Assembly (NCBI GenBank): GCA_041946965.1
Contig: JBHGBM010000037.1
Span: 1-49,046, forward strand
Length of the DNA stretch: 49,046 nt
Reading direction: 5' to 3'
Origin: JBHGBM01 sp041946965
GTDB taxonomy: Bacteria > Acidobacteriota > Terriglobia > Bryobacterales > Bryobacteraceae
The notes under the pieces were generated by a model that saw only the letters and a list, made by a program, of their open reading frames with translations, was not told the DNA's origin and made no database searches. The position numbers and the translations under genes were made by a program. Below, one piece after another: positions 48,990 through 49,046 of this stretch (positions are counted from its first letter, which is position 1; every line of letters begins with the position of its first letter).

Positions 48990-49046
48990 GGCCAGGTAGC
49001 TCAGCTGGTAGAGCGCAGCCCTGAAAAGGCTGGCGTCGGCGGTTCG
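48990..49046 (+). tRNA. tRNA-Phe (GAA), 3' truncated by window edge
   Basis: The acceptor strand GGCCAGG (48990-48996), D-stem GCTC/GAGC (48999-49002 with 49011-49014) and anticodon stem CAGCC/GGCTG (49016-49020 with 49028-49032) all fold. The loop CTGAAAA gives anticodon GAA at 49023-49025, which decodes Phe. A 5-nt variable loop and T-stem GGCGG with TTCG follow before the window ends, so the 3' acceptor strand and CCA are outside. Confidence 0.93.

Overview
The window is about 49 kb of dense, G+C-rich bacterial DNA with roughly 41 protein genes on both strands and one tRNA gene cut by the right edge. Two proteins carry the N-terminal-signal plus VWFA layout typical of Acidobacteriota. Together with sulfatases, a PD40-type protein, a GH2 enzyme and an ankyrin protein, this suggests a Solibacter/Bryobacter-like acidobacterium (inference; there is no rRNA here). 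There is no CRISPR array, recognisable IS element or prophage.

Layout. 1-3.3 kb: 3' part of hpf, a REP-like double hairpin, rapZ and an acyl-CoA synthetase. 3.3-6.7 kb: vitamin B6 module (MocR-type regulator, pdxS, pdxT) coupled to a small phosphatase/arsenate-reductase-like gene. 6.8-11.2 kb: DUF2892-SRPBCC protein, zinc alcohol dehydrogenase, SDR and an MFS carrier. 11.2-14.4 kb (minus): exopolysaccharide export set (Wza-like, GumC/Wzz-like, BY-kinase). 14.5-17.8 kb: secreted ankyrin protein and a NarL-type two-component pair. 17.8-23.7 kb: VWFA protein head-to-head with selB, then a second VWFA protein coupled to a PD40-type protein. 23.7-26.9 kb: MttB-family methyltransferase, with a bicupin and a secreted metallo-beta-lactamase-fold protein on the other strand. 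27-30.4 kb: PocR/GAF/PAS hybrid kinase. 30.5-37.4 kb (minus): a seven-gene, tightly coupled efflux operon (TetR, TolC, HlyD, two ABC ATPases, two permeases) with a near-consensus promoter whose -10 box sits in a perfect TetR-type palindrome. 37.4-38.5 kb: tsaD. 38.5-40.0 kb: lower-G+C islet with a NYN-domain nuclease gene and a 0.6 kb non-coding stretch. 40.0-42.5 kb: FmdB zinc ribbon, CopZ and CopA. 42.5-47.4 kb: sulfatase, GH2 hydrolase and a second sulfatase. 47.4 kb to end: class I fumarase and tRNA-Phe.

How genes work together. Many stop/start codons overlap by 4 nt (ATGA or GTGA), so translational coupling is common. Several start codons lie only a few bases after a TGn-TAnnnT (extended -10) box, which suggests leaderless or near-leaderless mRNAs.

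The most unusual locus is the NYN gene at 39.33 kb. On its strand a plausible promoter is followed by a short two-hairpin leader, and the second hairpin plus T-tract looks like an intrinsic terminator ending right at the ATG. A short structured RNA followed by a terminator and a nuclease gene resembles type III toxin-antitoxin or attenuation layouts. It is the best candidate here for an undescribed system, but it rests on sequence reading alone.
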